From: Streptomyces sp. ERV7
GTDB taxonomy: Bacteria > Actinomycetota > Actinomycetes > Streptomycetales > Streptomycetaceae
Direction of reading: 5' to 3'
Assembly (NCBI RefSeq): GCF_001653515.1
Contig: NZ_LYOY01000001.1
Coordinates: 124,001 to 188,000, forward strand
DNA: 64,000 nt
Shown: in pieces, positions 42,798 through 51,961 of the stretch
How positions within the stretch are numbered: the stretch's first letter is position 1
Layout of the letters: each line of letters starts with the position of its first letter
Notes under the pieces: model-generated
Databases searched by the model: none
What the model was told of the DNA's origin: nothing
The model's input: only the letters and a program-made list of their open reading frames with translations
Program-made: the position numbers and the translations under genes

Positions 42798-43202
42798 TCA
42801 CAGCGGCAGGAAGACCTGGATGCGCTTGCCTCCGGCGGGCAGCAGGCTGACGGTGACGCTGGTCGCCAGTCGGCAGATCATCGGCCACCCGTAGCCGCCG
42901 GGGGTGAAGTCACCGCCCGGCTCCTTCGTCGACGGCAGCCCGGGGCTCGCGTCCTCGACCACCAGCCGCAGCCCCACCCGGTCCGCCATCGCCTCGAACG
43001 CGGTGACACCGCCCGCGTGCCGCAGCGCGTTCGTCACCAGCTCCGAGGTCACCAGCAGCGCGTCCGTGACCACCGCGTCCTGCGCCGAGGCCGACGGTCT
43101 GCCCAGCGCGGCGCCGAGCAGCGCCTTCACGCGCCGACGCGCCTCCGCGGCGTCGACCGGCACCAGTCCGGTCCTCCATGTAGGAGCCGTTTCCTCACTC
43201 AC
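42798..43202 (-). CDS. RsbW-like ATP-binding regulatory kinase
   Basis: A 134-residue HATPase_c protein. TSELVTNALRHAGG is the N-box; ASPGLPSTKEPGGDFTPGG carries the G1 region and GGYGWPMICRLA the G2 region. RsbW-class kinases bind a sigma factor as anti-sigma and phosphorylate a STAS antagonist. GTG at 43202 (VSEETAPTW) has GGGGG at a good distance. An ATG at 43223 is also in frame. It is convergent with the SigB-type sigma gene at 41.9 kb, its likely partner. Confidence 0.85.
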   Translation of the reverse strand: MSEETAPTWRTGLVPVDAAEARRRVKALLGAALGRPSASAQDAVVTDALLVTSELVTNALRHAGGVTAFEAMADRVGLRLVVEDASPGLPSTKEPGGDFTPGGYGWPMICRLATSVTVSLLPAGGKRIQVFLPL

Positions 43203-43872
43203 CTCACTGCCCCCGTCCCGCATGCGGCATCGCCCGCGTTCACCCCCTGCGCACTTGCCCAGGGTTCCCATAGGTCAATCCCCCTCGCTTTGTGCGAAGG
43301 GGCGGCCCCGTCGCGACGGGGGACGCGACGGGGCCTTGGGTTTCGGGTGCCCTGGGGCGACAGGACCATGCTCGTGATGCCGGTCACACCCCGGAGGATA
43401 CGACCTGCACCGGTACGCCCCGCTCAGTTCGTGGTGGGGACGACCGCCCGGCAACCGTTGGTCCGCCACACGTCCTCGCCGCCGTTGTTCCGCGCACTCG
43501 GAGCAACCGACACCCGACGCCCGTCGACAGCACTCGCGCCCTCTCCCGTTTCGCGTCCGATTTTCCGTACGAATTCCAGCAACCGCACCCTGGATCGCTG
43601 TTGCTGACGGGACATCAGTTGGCGGTTTCATCCCGGGCCGGACTTTCGCGGTCGGCGATCGCGGTCCATCTACCGCGCCGTTCTCAGGACATCGCCCCGC
43701 CCTTTCGGGGGCGCTCGGCGGTTTCTCTCATCAACTCTTTAGTGTGCAGGCGATTCAGACGGGCTGCGGTTGTTTGGGTGAGGTGTGTATCTTTTTGCGT
43801 ACTCGCCTGTGCTGTGCCCGCAGCAGGGCCGGCATCCGGCGGCATCATCCAGCACGAGGAAAGCGAACTCCC
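43203..43872. other. 670-bp gap with no supported gene
   Basis: Only weak reading frames occur here. The best (43424-43615, leftward, 63 codons) has only about 70% G/C at third positions, below real genes here, and no ribosome site. A hairpin at 43304-43335 is recorded separately. The stretch before 43873 is AT-richer (TTCTCATCAACTCTTTAGTG region) and probably contains the promoter of the gene at 43873. Confidence 0.5.
43304..43335. terminator. 12-bp perfect hairpin
   Basis: GGCCCCGTCGCG (43304-43315) pairs with CGCGACGGGGCC (43324-43335) around an 8-nt loop. TTGGGTTT follows on the plus strand. It lies in a gene-free stretch, so which transcript it ends is unclear. Confidence 0.5.
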
Positions 43873-44532
43873 ATGGCGGACGAGCCGGACACCACCACAC
43901 TCCAGAACCAGTACGCGGCGCGCGTCACCGCCGATCTGGAAGCCAACCAGCAGGACCAGTCGCGCATCCGCGCGGAACTCGACACGCTCAAGGGCCAGCT
44001 CGACTCCCTGGAGCGCGACCACGGTCTGCTGCAGACCATGCAGCACACCCTCGGCGGCCCCGCCGCCGCGGCCGCGGCGCCCACCAGGGCGAGCGGGCGC
44101 GGCACCGCACGCGTCCCCGCGAAGGCCGCGTCCACGAAGGACGCACCGGCCAAGGTGCCCACCCCCCGGTCGAAGAAGACCGAGGTCAAGTCCGCGGCCA
44201 AGCCCGCGCGGACCCCGCGCAAGAACACCGCTCCGGCGAAGACCTCCTCCCGCGCCAAGGCCGAGACCTCCGGTCCCACCCTGCGTGAGGTCGTCCTCGG
44301 CCTCTTCGCCGGACACCAGGAGCCGCGTACGGTCGCCGACATCCTCACCGAACTCACCACCGCCCACCCCGACCGCGCGACCAGCCCCCAGGTCGTGCGC
44401 AACACCCTCGAAGCGCTCGTCGCCAAGGGCGAACTGGAGCGGGAGCGCAAGCAGGGCTCCGTCTTCTACACCGCCCGCCCCGACAAGAAGGCTGCCGGGA
44501 CGCCCACCGCCGACGCCGTCGCGAAGGCCTGA
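43873..44532 (+). CDS. coiled-coil, Lys/Ala-rich protein with C-terminal winged-helix domain
   Basis: A 219-residue protein with three parts. Residues 10-60 form a coiled coil (ADLEANQQDQSRIRAELD, then LKGQLDSLERDHGLLQ). Residues 65-135 are a low-complexity basic Ala/Lys/Pro linker. Residues 136-210 look like a winged helix (TLREVVLGLFAGHQEPRTV, then SPQVVRNTLEALVAKGELE). GAGGAAAG lies 12 nt before the ATG. It resembles Streptomyces regulators annotated only as regulatory protein. DNA binding and dimerisation through the coiled coil are expected. Confidence 0.75.
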   Translation: MADEPDTTTLQNQYAARVTADLEANQQDQSRIRAELDTLKGQLDSLERDHGLLQTMQHTLGGPAAAAAAPTRASGRGTARVPAKAASTKDAPAKVPTPRSKKTEVKSAAKPARTPRKNTAPAKTSSRAKAETSGPTLREVVLGLFAGHQEPRTVADILTELTTAHPDRATSPQVVRNTLEALVAKGELERERKQGSVFYTARPDKKAAGTPTADAVAKA

Positions 44533-44602
44533 CACCTCTCATCCGCCGGGGTTGGATCGGGTCGATGACTTTCTCGCCGTACGGCATCAGCCGCATGGAG
44601 CC

Positions 44603-44626
44603 CGGCGGACAGCGACTTGTCCGCCG
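44603..44626. terminator. 9-bp hairpin terminator
   Basis: CGGCGGACA (44603-44611) and TGTCCGCCG (44618-44626) with loop GCGACT, between the convergent regulator and MFS genes. Confidence 0.6.
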
Positions 44627-44645
44627 AGCCCCGTGCGCCGATCCA

Positions 44646-45923
44646 TCAACAACGCGGCAGCGGGCCGGAACGGCTTCCGGCCCGGCCGGTGGCGAGGAGG
44701 AGGGGCACCACCGCGAGCAGTTCGCCGAGCGCTCCCACCCACAGCGCCATGCGGGCGCCGAAGTGCTCGCCCAGGGCGCCGCCCAGGAGTGCGCCGATCG
44801 GCATGGACCCCCACACCACGAAGCGAAACGTCGCCGTCATCCGGCCGAGGAGCGGAGGCGGGCAGAGCTGTTGGCGCAGGGACACCGAGGTGATCTTGAA
44901 CGTCATGAAGGCCGTCCAGCCCAGGCCCTGGAGCGCGACCGCGAGCGCGAAGCGCCAGTCGGACCGGTAGAACGGGAGCGCCAGCAACCAGAGCACCCCA
45001 CTGGTCAGTACGGACAGACACATCGCCCGTCCCTGTCCCAGTCGGGCGGCGACCCTCGTGGTGAGCAGACTGCCGAGGAAACCGCCGACCGCCTCCGCGG
45101 TGAAGACGAGGCCGCAGAGGAAGGGTGAGAGGCCGAGGTCTCCGGCGAGCAGGACGAGCAGCATGGCCGCGCCGATGGTGCCGCACAGGTTGGAGATCGC
45201 CGAGGTGAGGGTGAGCGCCCGCAGCGTCGGGTGGCCGAAGAGGAAGCGCAGCCCTTCGGCGATCTCGGCCCGCAGTCCCGGCCGCGTCGTCGACACGGGT
45301 GGGGCCGGATCGGGGCGGCGGACACGGGTGAGCAGGAACGCGGAGGCCAGGTAGCTGACGGCGTCCACCGCGACCGCGAGCGGGGCGGTCAGCGCGCCGA
45401 CGAGCACGCCCCCCGCGCCGGGTCCGGCGGCCTGGGTGAGGGTGCGACTCGCCTCCAGCTTGACGTTGGCCTCCACCAGCCGGGTTTCGTCGACGAGTTG
45501 GGGAAGGTGGCTCTGGGCGGCCACGTCGAAGAACACCGTACACACGGACATACCGAAGGCCACCGCGTACAACTGGGGCAGGGACAGCACGTCCAGCGCG
45601 CTCGCGACGGGTATCGAGGCCAGGAGTGCGGCGCGGCCGAGGTCACCGGCGACCATGACGCGGCGGCGCCGCGCCCGGTCCACCCACGCCCCGGCGGGCA
45701 GCCCCAGGAGCAGGAACCCGAGGTACTCGGACATCACGAGCAGACCTGCCTGGAAGGGGGTCGCGTCGAGGGCGCCGATGGCGACGAGGGGAAGGGCGAG
45801 GACGGTGACGGCGGTACCGGCCTGGCTGACGGTGTCGGCCGTCCGGAGTCTGCGGAAGTCGCGGTCGCGCGGCAGCGCGCCGGGCCGCGCCGGGGTGGTG
45901 TCCGTGGAGCAGGAAAGCGTCAT
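44646..45923 (-). CDS. MFS transporter (EntS-like drug/siderophore efflux type)
   Basis: A 425-residue, 12-helix transporter. The first loop has PAGAWVDRARRRRVMVAGD, the MFS motif A equivalent, and a second motif at the middle loop (TRVAARLGQGRAMCL). The C-terminal half holds SDWRFALAVALQGLGW. It resembles the EntS/DHA3 exporters of enterobactin and macrolides. ATG at 45923 is the start. The divergent ArsR-type regulator at 46013 is the probable repressor, with a dyad between them. The substrate is unknown. Confidence 0.9.
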   Translation of the reverse strand: MTLSCSTDTTPARPGALPRDRDFRRLRTADTVSQAGTAVTVLALPLVAIGALDATPFQAGLLVMSEYLGFLLLGLPAGAWVDRARRRRVMVAGDLGRAALLASIPVASALDVLSLPQLYAVAFGMSVCTVFFDVAAQSHLPQLVDETRLVEANVKLEASRTLTQAAGPGAGGVLVGALTAPLAVAVDAVSYLASAFLLTRVRRPDPAPPVSTTRPGLRAEIAEGLRFLFGHPTLRALTLTSAISNLCGTIGAAMLLVLLAGDLGLSPFLCGLVFTAEAVGGFLGSLLTTRVAARLGQGRAMCLSVLTSGVLWLLALPFYRSDWRFALAVALQGLGWTAFMTFKITSVSLRQQLCPPPLLGRMTATFRFVVWGSMPIGALLGGALGEHFGARMALWVGALGELLAVVPLLLATGRAGSRSGPLPRC

Positions 45924-45962
45924 GATCGCGCACTCCACCACCGGTGGGGCGGCCGGACCATT

Positions 45963-45982
45963 GTTTTAGTCTGGCCGAAAAC
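45963..45982. promoter_or_regulatory. imperfect dyad between MFS and ArsR-type genes
   Basis: GTTTT, 10 nt, AAAAC with two inner matching pairs (7 of 10 positions pair). It lies in the 90-bp divergent promoter region, where an ArsR-type repressor would bind. Confidence 0.4.
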
Positions 45983-46012
45983 GTCGTGGGGTGATCCGGG
46001 GGGGCGCGGGAC

Positions 46013-46879
46013 GTGGGAGCGGTGCGGTTCGGGGTGGACGATCTGGTCAACCTGAGGTTCGCGATCTCTCCGTTGTGGGAGACGGTGGCGAGTGTGCGGG
46101 CCTCGGAGGACCCCGGGCGGCACGCCGTCCATCTGCCGTGGATCAAGAAGGCGCTGGCCCTGCGGCAGGACCGCGACCTGGCCCGCCGCCTTGAGCCGCT
46201 GATCACGGACCTCACCGGTTTCGAGCCCCCTCCCCCGCGGTGCCCGCTCGCCACCGTCGAGGAGGAGCTCGCAATCGCCGGGGCCGCCTGCGAGGTGGGC
46301 GACGCGGTGCTCGCCTGGTGGGGAGCCGCCGTACGGCCGTACTGGCCGCGCATCCGCGCCGTACTGGAGGCGGACGTCGTCCACCGCACCCGCCAACTGG
46401 CCGAGGACGGCATCCAGGAGGTGTTCGCCCACCTCCACCCCACCCTGAAGTGGACGCGGGACCGGCTGGTGCCGGTGGATCTGCCGCCGGGCGAGCCGAG
46501 GCTCGACGGGAACGGGATCACCTTGGTGCCCACCGCTTTCGCCACCCGCTGCCGGCTGCTGCGCGGCGGGGGCACCACACCGCCCGGCGTGCTCTATCCC
46601 GCGCGCGCCGTGGGCACCCTGTGGGAGCGGCGCGGGTCCGCCGGGGAGGGCCTGGCCCGGCTGCTCGGCCGCAGCCGCGCCCGGGTGCTCGCCGACACGA
46701 GCTCACCGGCCACCACGACCCAGCTGGCCGCGCGTACGGGCCTCAGCCTGGGCGCGGTGTCCCAGCACCTCGCGGTGCTGCGCGACGCGGGTCTGGTCAC
46801 CGGCCACCGCTACCGGCGCGAGGTCCACTACACGGCCACCGACATGGGCCTCCTGCTGCTCGGGCAGCGGACGGGGTGA
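46013..46879 (+). CDS. ArsR-like winged-helix transcriptional regulator with long N-terminal domain (DUF5937 type)
   Basis: A 288-residue regulator. The C-terminal 90 residues form an ArsR-type winged helix (TTQLAARTGLSLGAVSQHL, then RREVHYTATDMG). The N-terminal 190 residues are a helical domain (FAISPLWETVASVRASED near the start), typical of actinobacterial DUF5937 regulators. GTG at 46013 begins the frame. It is divergent from the MFS transporter, 90 bp away, and should repress it until a ligand is sensed. The ligand is not known. Confidence 0.88.
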   Translation: MGAVRFGVDDLVNLRFAISPLWETVASVRASEDPGRHAVHLPWIKKALALRQDRDLARRLEPLITDLTGFEPPPPRCPLATVEEELAIAGAACEVGDAVLAWWGAAVRPYWPRIRAVLEADVVHRTRQLAEDGIQEVFAHLHPTLKWTRDRLVPVDLPPGEPRLDGNGITLVPTAFATRCRLLRGGGTTPPGVLYPARAVGTLWERRGSAGEGLARLLGRSRARVLADTSSPATTTQLAARTGLSLGAVSQHLAVLRDAGLVTGHRYRREVHYTATDMGLLLLGQRTG

Positions 46880-47042
46880 CCCGGCCAGGGGCGGCGCGGC
46901 ACGGTGTGGGACGGTGGGGCCGGAAAAAAACTCTCCACGTTTTCGTTATCCGCCGGTTCCCCGCCGATCTCCCACGGTGGAGAAGCAGTCGGTTGGAGCC
47001 CGGAGACCACCGGGACCCGGGGAGAGTGGACGAGGCGTGAAC

Positions 47043-48731
47043 ATGGAGTACGGGACGGCGACGGTCGCGGCCGCGCGAGCCGGTGACCAGCAGGCCCAGG
47101 ACGAGCTCGTCGCGGCCTGTCTGCCACTGGTGTACAACATCGTCGGGCGGGCGCTGAACGGTCACGCCGACGTCGACGACGTGGTCCAGGAGAGCGTGCT
47201 GCGGATGCTCGACGGACTGGCGGGGCTCCGGGATCCGGCCAGTTTCCGGTCGTGGGTGGTGGCCATCACCATGAACCAGCTGCGCCAGTACTGGCAGCGC
47301 GCCCACACCCGGCCGGACGGCACCGGCATCCACGAGCCGAGCGATCTGCCCGACCCGGGCGCCGACTTCGTGGACCTGACGATCCTGCGGCTCGGGCTGT
47401 CCGGGCAGCGCAGGGAGGCCGCCGAGGCCACCCGCTGGCTGGAGCCCGAGGACCGGGGGCTGCTCTCGCTGTGGTGGCTGGAGACGGCGGGGTGTCTGAC
47501 CCGCGCCGAGGTGGCCGCGTCCCTCGAACTCTCCCCGCAGCACACCGCCGTACGCGTCCAGCGCATGAAGGAGCGGCTCGACGCGTCGCGCCAGGTGGTA
47601 CGGACCCTCGCGGGCGCCCCGCAGTGCCGGGAACTCGCCGGGCTGCTCTCGCTCTGGGACGGTGTGCCCTCCGCGCTGTGGCGCAAGCGCATCACCCGGC
47701 ACACCCGTGAGTGCCCGCTCTGCTCGGGCCTGGGCAGCGGGCTCGTACCGCCCGAGGGCCTGCTGGCGGGGCTCGCCCTGGTGCCGGTGGCCTCGGCGGC
47801 CGGTCTGTTCGCGGCCCTGGCCGCACACCGGGTGCCGGGTGCCGCGCCCATGGCGCACGGGGTGGCCGAAGGGGGCCCGACGGAACCCCCGCGACCGCAG
47901 GCGCCCGGCCGCCACCGGCAGGCACCGCGTGGCCGGGGCGCCCGCGCCGGGCAGGACGAGGCGGCCACCCGGGGCGAGCTGCGCCGCGACCGGGACCGTG
48001 CCAGGCGGCGTCGCCGTGCGGCGGCGGTGCTGGCGGGCGCCACCGCGATAGGCGGCCTGGCCGTGGTCATCCACCTCTCCAACGATCCGTCCGGGCCCGG
48101 CCGCACCGTCGCCGACGCCCCGGCCGACGCCTCCGTCACGGCGGCGAGCCCGGACAGCGCCACCGCCACCGGCCCCTCACCCACCCGGTCACCCAACCCG
48201 GCCTCCCCGAAGCCGAGTTCCTCGCCGTCGCCGAGTCGCTCGGCCGCCTCGCCGAAGCCGACCGCACACAGCCCCGCGCCGCACAGCGCCGCCGCCAGGC
48301 CTCCCGCACAGCGCTCCCCCAGCACTCCGAACGGCCTCGCCAAGCAGGGGTCGGGCGCCCAGCAGGTGATCGCGCTGGTCAACACCGAGCGGGCCAAGAA
48401 CGGCTGCGGCCCGGTGAGCGACAACTCCCGGCTCGCCACGGCCGCCCAGCGCCACTCCGACAACATGGCGGCACAGGACTTCTTCGACCACACCGACCCC
48501 AGCGGGGCGGGCCCCGGCGAGCGCATCCACGCCGCCGGCTACCAGTGGTCCACCTACGGCGAGAACATCGCCCGGGGCCAGCAGACCCCGGCCGACGTCA
48601 TGAAGTCCTGGATGAACAGCCCCGGACACCGCGCCAACATCCTCAACTGCGCCTTCAAGGAGCTGGGGGTCGGGATCCACAACGGCCCCGGGGGCCCGTG
48701 GTGGACCCAGGACTTCGGCACCCAGATGTGA
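47043..48731 (+). CDS. membrane-tethered ECF sigma factor: sigma, zinc motif, TM helix and extracellular CAP domain
   Basis: A 562-residue fusion. Residues 20-90 are sigma region 2 (HADVDDVVQESVLRMLDGL) and 130-185 region 4 (LTRAEVAASLELSPQHTAV). H220-x3-C224-x2-C227 (RHTRECPLC) is the zinc-binding anti-sigma signature. Residues 327-345 form a membrane helix (AAAVLAGATAIGGLAVVI) after a basic stretch, so the C-terminus is outside. Residues 346-436 are a Ser/Pro-rich linker. Residues 438-562 are a CAP/SCP domain (HSDNMAAQDFFDHTDP, GENIARGQQ, NSPGHRANILN). The sigma seems held at the membrane by its own anti-sigma module and CAP sensor. Release by proteolysis is inferred. ATG 47043 has GAGG at a good distance. 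Confidence 0.88.
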   Translation: MEYGTATVAAARAGDQQAQDELVAACLPLVYNIVGRALNGHADVDDVVQESVLRMLDGLAGLRDPASFRSWVVAITMNQLRQYWQRAHTRPDGTGIHEPSDLPDPGADFVDLTILRLGLSGQRREAAEATRWLEPEDRGLLSLWWLETAGCLTRAEVAASLELSPQHTAVRVQRMKERLDASRQVVRTLAGAPQCRELAGLLSLWDGVPSALWRKRITRHTRECPLCSGLGSGLVPPEGLLAGLALVPVASAAGLFAALAAHRVPGAAPMAHGVAEGGPTEPPRPQAPGRHRQAPRGRGARAGQDEAATRGELRRDRDRARRRRRAAAVLAGATAIGGLAVVIHLSNDPSGPGRTVADAPADASVTAASPDSATATGPSPTRSPNPASPKPSSSPSPSRSAASPKPTAHSPAPHSAAARPPAQRSPSTPNGLAKQGSGAQQVIALVNTERAKNGCGPVSDNSRLATAAQRHSDNMAAQDFFDHTDPSGAGPGERIHAAGYQWSTYGENIARGQQTPADVMKSWMNSPGHRANILNCAFKELGVGIHNGPGGPWWTQDFGTQM

Positions 48732-48755
48732 GACACCGCAGCCCCGCGCGCCCGG

Positions 48756-50837
48756 TCAGCCGGCCGCGAGCGCGTGGGCCCGGGCGATGAGCAGGGCGAC
48801 GTCGTCGTGGGTGTCCGGGCGGCGCAGAGCGGCGAGCAGGAAGTCGCAGGTGTCCTCCAGCGGGCGGCTGGGGCCGGTCAGCAGGTCGGTGAGGGTCGCA
48901 AGACGGGTGTCGATGTCCTGGTCACGGGTCTCGATCAGGCCGTCCGTGTACAGGACGAGGTCGTCCCCCGGGTCGAGGCTGACGGCGGTCGTCGAGAACG
49001 GGACACCGCCCACGCCGAGCGGCGCTCCGGTGGGCAGGTCGAGCAGCCGGGGCGGGCGGCCGGGCCGCAGGTGCACCGGGGGCGGGTGACCGGCGACCGC
49101 GATGTGGCACAGATGCGTATGGGGGTCGTAGAGCGCGTACACACACGTCGCCGTCGCATCCCCCAGATCGGCGGTGGCCGCGTCCAGATGGGTCAGTACG
49201 GTGGCGGGGTCCAGGTCGAGCCGGGCCAGGGCGCGGGCCGTGGCGCGCAGTTGGCCCATGGTGGCGGCGGCGTTGATGCCGCTGCCCATCACATCGCCGA
49301 CGACGAGTGCCGTACGGTCGCCGCTGAGGGCGATGACGTCGAACCAGTCGCCGCCGGTCTCGTCGTCGGCCGCCGCCGGCTGGTAGCGGTAGGCGATGTC
49401 CAGCCCGCTGGGGGCGGCCGGGCGTTGGGGCAGCAGGTGGCGTTGCAGCATCAGAGCCGTCTCGCGCTGGCGCTGGTACCAGCGGGCGTTGTCGATGGAC
49501 ACGGCCGCGCGCGCGGCGAGTTCGGTGGCGAGCAGGACGTCGTCCTTGCTGAACGGCGCGGGGTTGCGGGCCCGTTTGAGGTCCAGCGCGCCGAGGACCT
49601 GGCCGCGCGCGATGAGGGGGACGGCCAGATAGGAGTGCACTCCGGCGGCGGCCAGGAGGTGGACGGCGTCCTCGTTGCGGGCGATGCGCGGCAGGTCCTG
49701 GGGGCGTACCCGGGGGACGAGGACGGGGCGGCCCGTGCGGGCGCACTGGGTCACCAGCCGGGTGGGGCCGTACAGGGCGACGTCGCCGACCGGGTCGGCG
49801 GCGGAGGTGGCTTCGGTGGGGTAGGCCGCGTTGAGCGCCAACGCGCGGAAGCGCACGGCGCCGCCGTCCGCCTCCCCCGGCCGGGGACCGGCCAGGACGG
49901 TGTCGAGCACGTCGACGGCCGCGATGTCGGCGACCTCCGGGACGGCGACGTCGGCCAGCTCGCGGGCCGTCACCTCCAGGTCGAGGGTGGTGCCGATACG
50001 GACCGAAGCGTCCGCGATCAGCGAGAGCCGGCGCCGGGCCTGGGCGGCGGAGACGGCGGCCTCGTGCTGCTCGGTCACATCGACGACGGACACCGCGACG
50101 CCGAGGACATGACCTGCCTGGTCGTCGAGCCGGTACACCGACACCAGCCAGGCGTGGTCGCGCCCGGGGTCGGCGGCGGTGCGGCCGGTGGTGAACTCGT
50201 CGAGCACCGGGCGCCCGGACGCCATCACCTCGCGCATCCGCGCCTCGACACCGGCGCCGTCCAGGAACGGCAGTACGTCCACGATCCGGCGCCCGAGGTG
50301 CTCGTCGGCCGGAACGCCGTTGATGCGCTCAAGCGCGGGGTTCACCAGGACGTACCGCAGCTCGGTGTTGAGGACCGCCAGGCCGATGGGCGACTGGTCC
50401 ACGAGCCGCAGCGAGAGGGCCAGATCCCGCTCCACCCGCCGCAGCGTCGCCTGCTCGGAGGCCAGTCCCAGGGCGAACATCCGGCCGTTGTCGGCTTCGA
50501 GGCGTACGTTGCGGAACTCCACCAGCAGCGTGCTGCCGTCCTTGTGCCGGACCGGGAACACCCCCGCCCAGGTGCCCTCGCCGGACATCACCTGGGCGAA
50601 CAGCTCCAGCACCACATGGCGGTGCTCCTCGTCCACCAGGAGCTTCGCGGCGTACTGCCCGAGTGCCTCCGCGGCGGTGTATCCGTACACCCGCTTGGCC
50701 TGCGGACTCCACAGCCGGATGCGGCCCTCGGCGTCGAGCACGACCGCGGCCACCCCGAGCACGTCCAGCAGACCGCCGGCCACCAGCGACGGGTCTCTCG
50801 CCCCCGAACCGGCCGGGAAGGACTGCGCACCAGCCAT
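48756..50837 (-). CDS. PAS-PAS-GAF SpoIIE-type PP2C phosphatase
   Basis: A 693-residue cytoplasmic sensor phosphatase. PAS domain 1 covers about residues 20-125 (RIRLWSPQAKRVYGYTAAEA), PAS 2 about 150-265 (NPALERINGVPADEHLG), GAF about 285-445 and the PP2C/SpoIIE domain about 470-690. The catalytic Asp pattern is DETGGDWFDVIAL and VVGDVMGSG, with HDDVALLIA at the end. It dephosphorylates STAS antagonists and so frees SigB-type sigmas. ATG at 50837 has GAGGAGGCCGGTG upstream. It lies beside a STAS gene and RsbW-like kinase genes. Confidence 0.93.
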   Translation of the reverse strand: MAGAQSFPAGSGARDPSLVAGGLLDVLGVAAVVLDAEGRIRLWSPQAKRVYGYTAAEALGQYAAKLLVDEEHRHVVLELFAQVMSGEGTWAGVFPVRHKDGSTLLVEFRNVRLEADNGRMFALGLASEQATLRRVERDLALSLRLVDQSPIGLAVLNTELRYVLVNPALERINGVPADEHLGRRIVDVLPFLDGAGVEARMREVMASGRPVLDEFTTGRTAADPGRDHAWLVSVYRLDDQAGHVLGVAVSVVDVTEQHEAAVSAAQARRRLSLIADASVRIGTTLDLEVTARELADVAVPEVADIAAVDVLDTVLAGPRPGEADGGAVRFRALALNAAYPTEATSAADPVGDVALYGPTRLVTQCARTGRPVLVPRVRPQDLPRIARNEDAVHLLAAAGVHSYLAVPLIARGQVLGALDLKRARNPAPFSKDDVLLATELAARAAVSIDNARWYQRQRETALMLQRHLLPQRPAAPSGLDIAYRYQPAAADDETGGDWFDVIALSGDRTALVVGDVMGSGINAAATMGQLRATARALARLDLDPATVLTHLDAATADLGDATATCVYALYDPHTHLCHIAVAGHPPPVHLRPGRPPRLLDLPTGAPLGVGGVPFSTTAVSLDPGDDLVLYTDGLIETRDQDIDTRLATLTDLLTGPSRPLEDTCDFLLAALRRPDTHDDVALLIARAHALAAG

Positions 50838-50997
50838 CACCGGCCTCCTCACCCGTACGCCCCTGTGCGGGACACGCCCGCTGGCCAGGCCCAGGCCGAT
50901 CGGCACGACTTTCCGCCTTCCATGCTGCGCCCGGACGCCCGGGCGTGCGACCGGGGGTACGTCGAACGGTGCGGGGAGCCGCCTCCGCCGCCCGCCG

Positions 50998-51279
50998 TCA
51001 CTTCCTCCGGTCGCGCCGCCGCCGCAGAACGAGCGCCGCCGCTGCCACGGCCGCCACGGCGGAGACGAGCCTGCGGGGGCGGGCGCGCCCGGCCATCGCC
51101 GCCGCGGCCGTCACCCGGCGTACGGGCGCGGGGGTGTGGTCCCGGACCGTGCGGGCCGCCTGGCCCGCCGCCGTCCGGACCCCGGCCGCCGCCGTGCCCG
51201 TGCGGTGCGTGGCGTGGGTCGCGCGTCCCTTCAGATCCGCCTCGGCCGCGAGCCTGGCCGCGCTGTCGGTGATACCCAT
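50998..51279 (-). CDS. small hypothetical protein with C-terminal hydrophobic segment
   Basis: A 93-residue basic, Ala-rich protein. GAGAGAGGCACCG precedes the ATG, a good ribosome site. The middle is an amphipathic helix (SAARLAAEADLKGRATHATH). The end is LVSAVAAVAAAALVLRRRRD, a short membrane helix with a basic cap. I do not recognise it. It is divergent from the STAS gene and may be a small membrane-anchored regulator of the partner-switching genes around it, but nothing in the sequence proves this. Confidence 0.55.
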   Translation of the reverse strand: MGITDSAARLAAEADLKGRATHATHRTGTAAAGVRTAAGQAARTVRDHTPAPVRRVTAAAAMAGRARPRRLVSAVAAVAAAALVLRRRRDRRK

Positions 51280-51548
51280 CGGTGCCTCTCTCTCGTTCGC
51301 CGGGTTCTCACGCTGTCTGCCGGGTCACCCCGGATCAGTGGCTCAAACCAGAACGTGGCCGATACCGGGCACACTCGCCCGGCCCGGCCGCACCGATCGC
51401 GGAAGCCGGCCGGGCCGGGGAGGATGGGTGGGCTGGGCCCGCGCCCCGCCCACGCACTAGAGCGCCGATCATTGGGCACTCTTCCTACAGGCGCCCTCGG
51501 CGCCCGGTGCGCAGCACCACCGAGCAGTGGCGAAGGACGGGTGAACCC

Positions 51549-51950
51549 ATGGCATCGGACACCACCGACGGCTCGCACGACGGGGACACCGCCGGGGACA
51601 GACGGTTCACCGTCGCGGCGCGGCGGATCGCCGGGGCGGCGGTGCTCTCGCTCACCGGCGAGCTGGACCACGACACGGTCGAGCCGTTGCGTACCGCGCT
51701 CACCGAGCAGATCGCCGCCGCTCCGGCGCGGATCGTGGTCGACTGCACGGGTCTGCGGTTCTGCGACTCGACCGGTCTGAACGTGCTGCTGCGGGCCCGG
51801 TCGGCGGCCGCGCAGACCGCGGGGGCCGACATCGAGCTCGCGGCGCTCCAGCCGCCCGTCGCCCGGATGTTCGAGATCACCGGTGCGGACGCGGTGTTCC
51901 GTATCCACACCGACCTGGACGAGGCGCTCGCGGGCCGCCCGCCCGGGTAG
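51549..51950 (+). CDS. STAS-domain anti-sigma factor antagonist (RsbV/BldG type)
   Basis: A 133-residue STAS protein. VLSLTGELDHDTVEPLRTAL begins the domain and VVDCTGLRFCDSTGLNVLL carries the phosphorylatable Ser (DSTG). When unphosphorylated it binds the RsbW-like kinase and frees the sigma factor. When phosphorylated by that kinase it is inactive, and a SpoIIE phosphatase reactivates it. It is followed 11 bp later by an RsbW-like gene in the same operon, and the phosphatase gene is divergent from it. AAGGACGG precedes the ATG at 51549. Confidence 0.93.
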   Translation: MASDTTDGSHDGDTAGDRRFTVAARRIAGAAVLSLTGELDHDTVEPLRTALTEQIAAAPARIVVDCTGLRFCDSTGLNVLLRARSAAAQTAGADIELAALQPPVARMFEITGADAVFRIHTDLDEALAGRPPG

Positions 51951-51961
51951 CGGAGAGAGCG

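Noticed and set aside
43424..43615. 63-codon leftward frame in the 670-bp gap
   Set aside because: Only about 70% G/C at third positions, no ribosome site and no recognisable motif, although a hairpin lies downstream.
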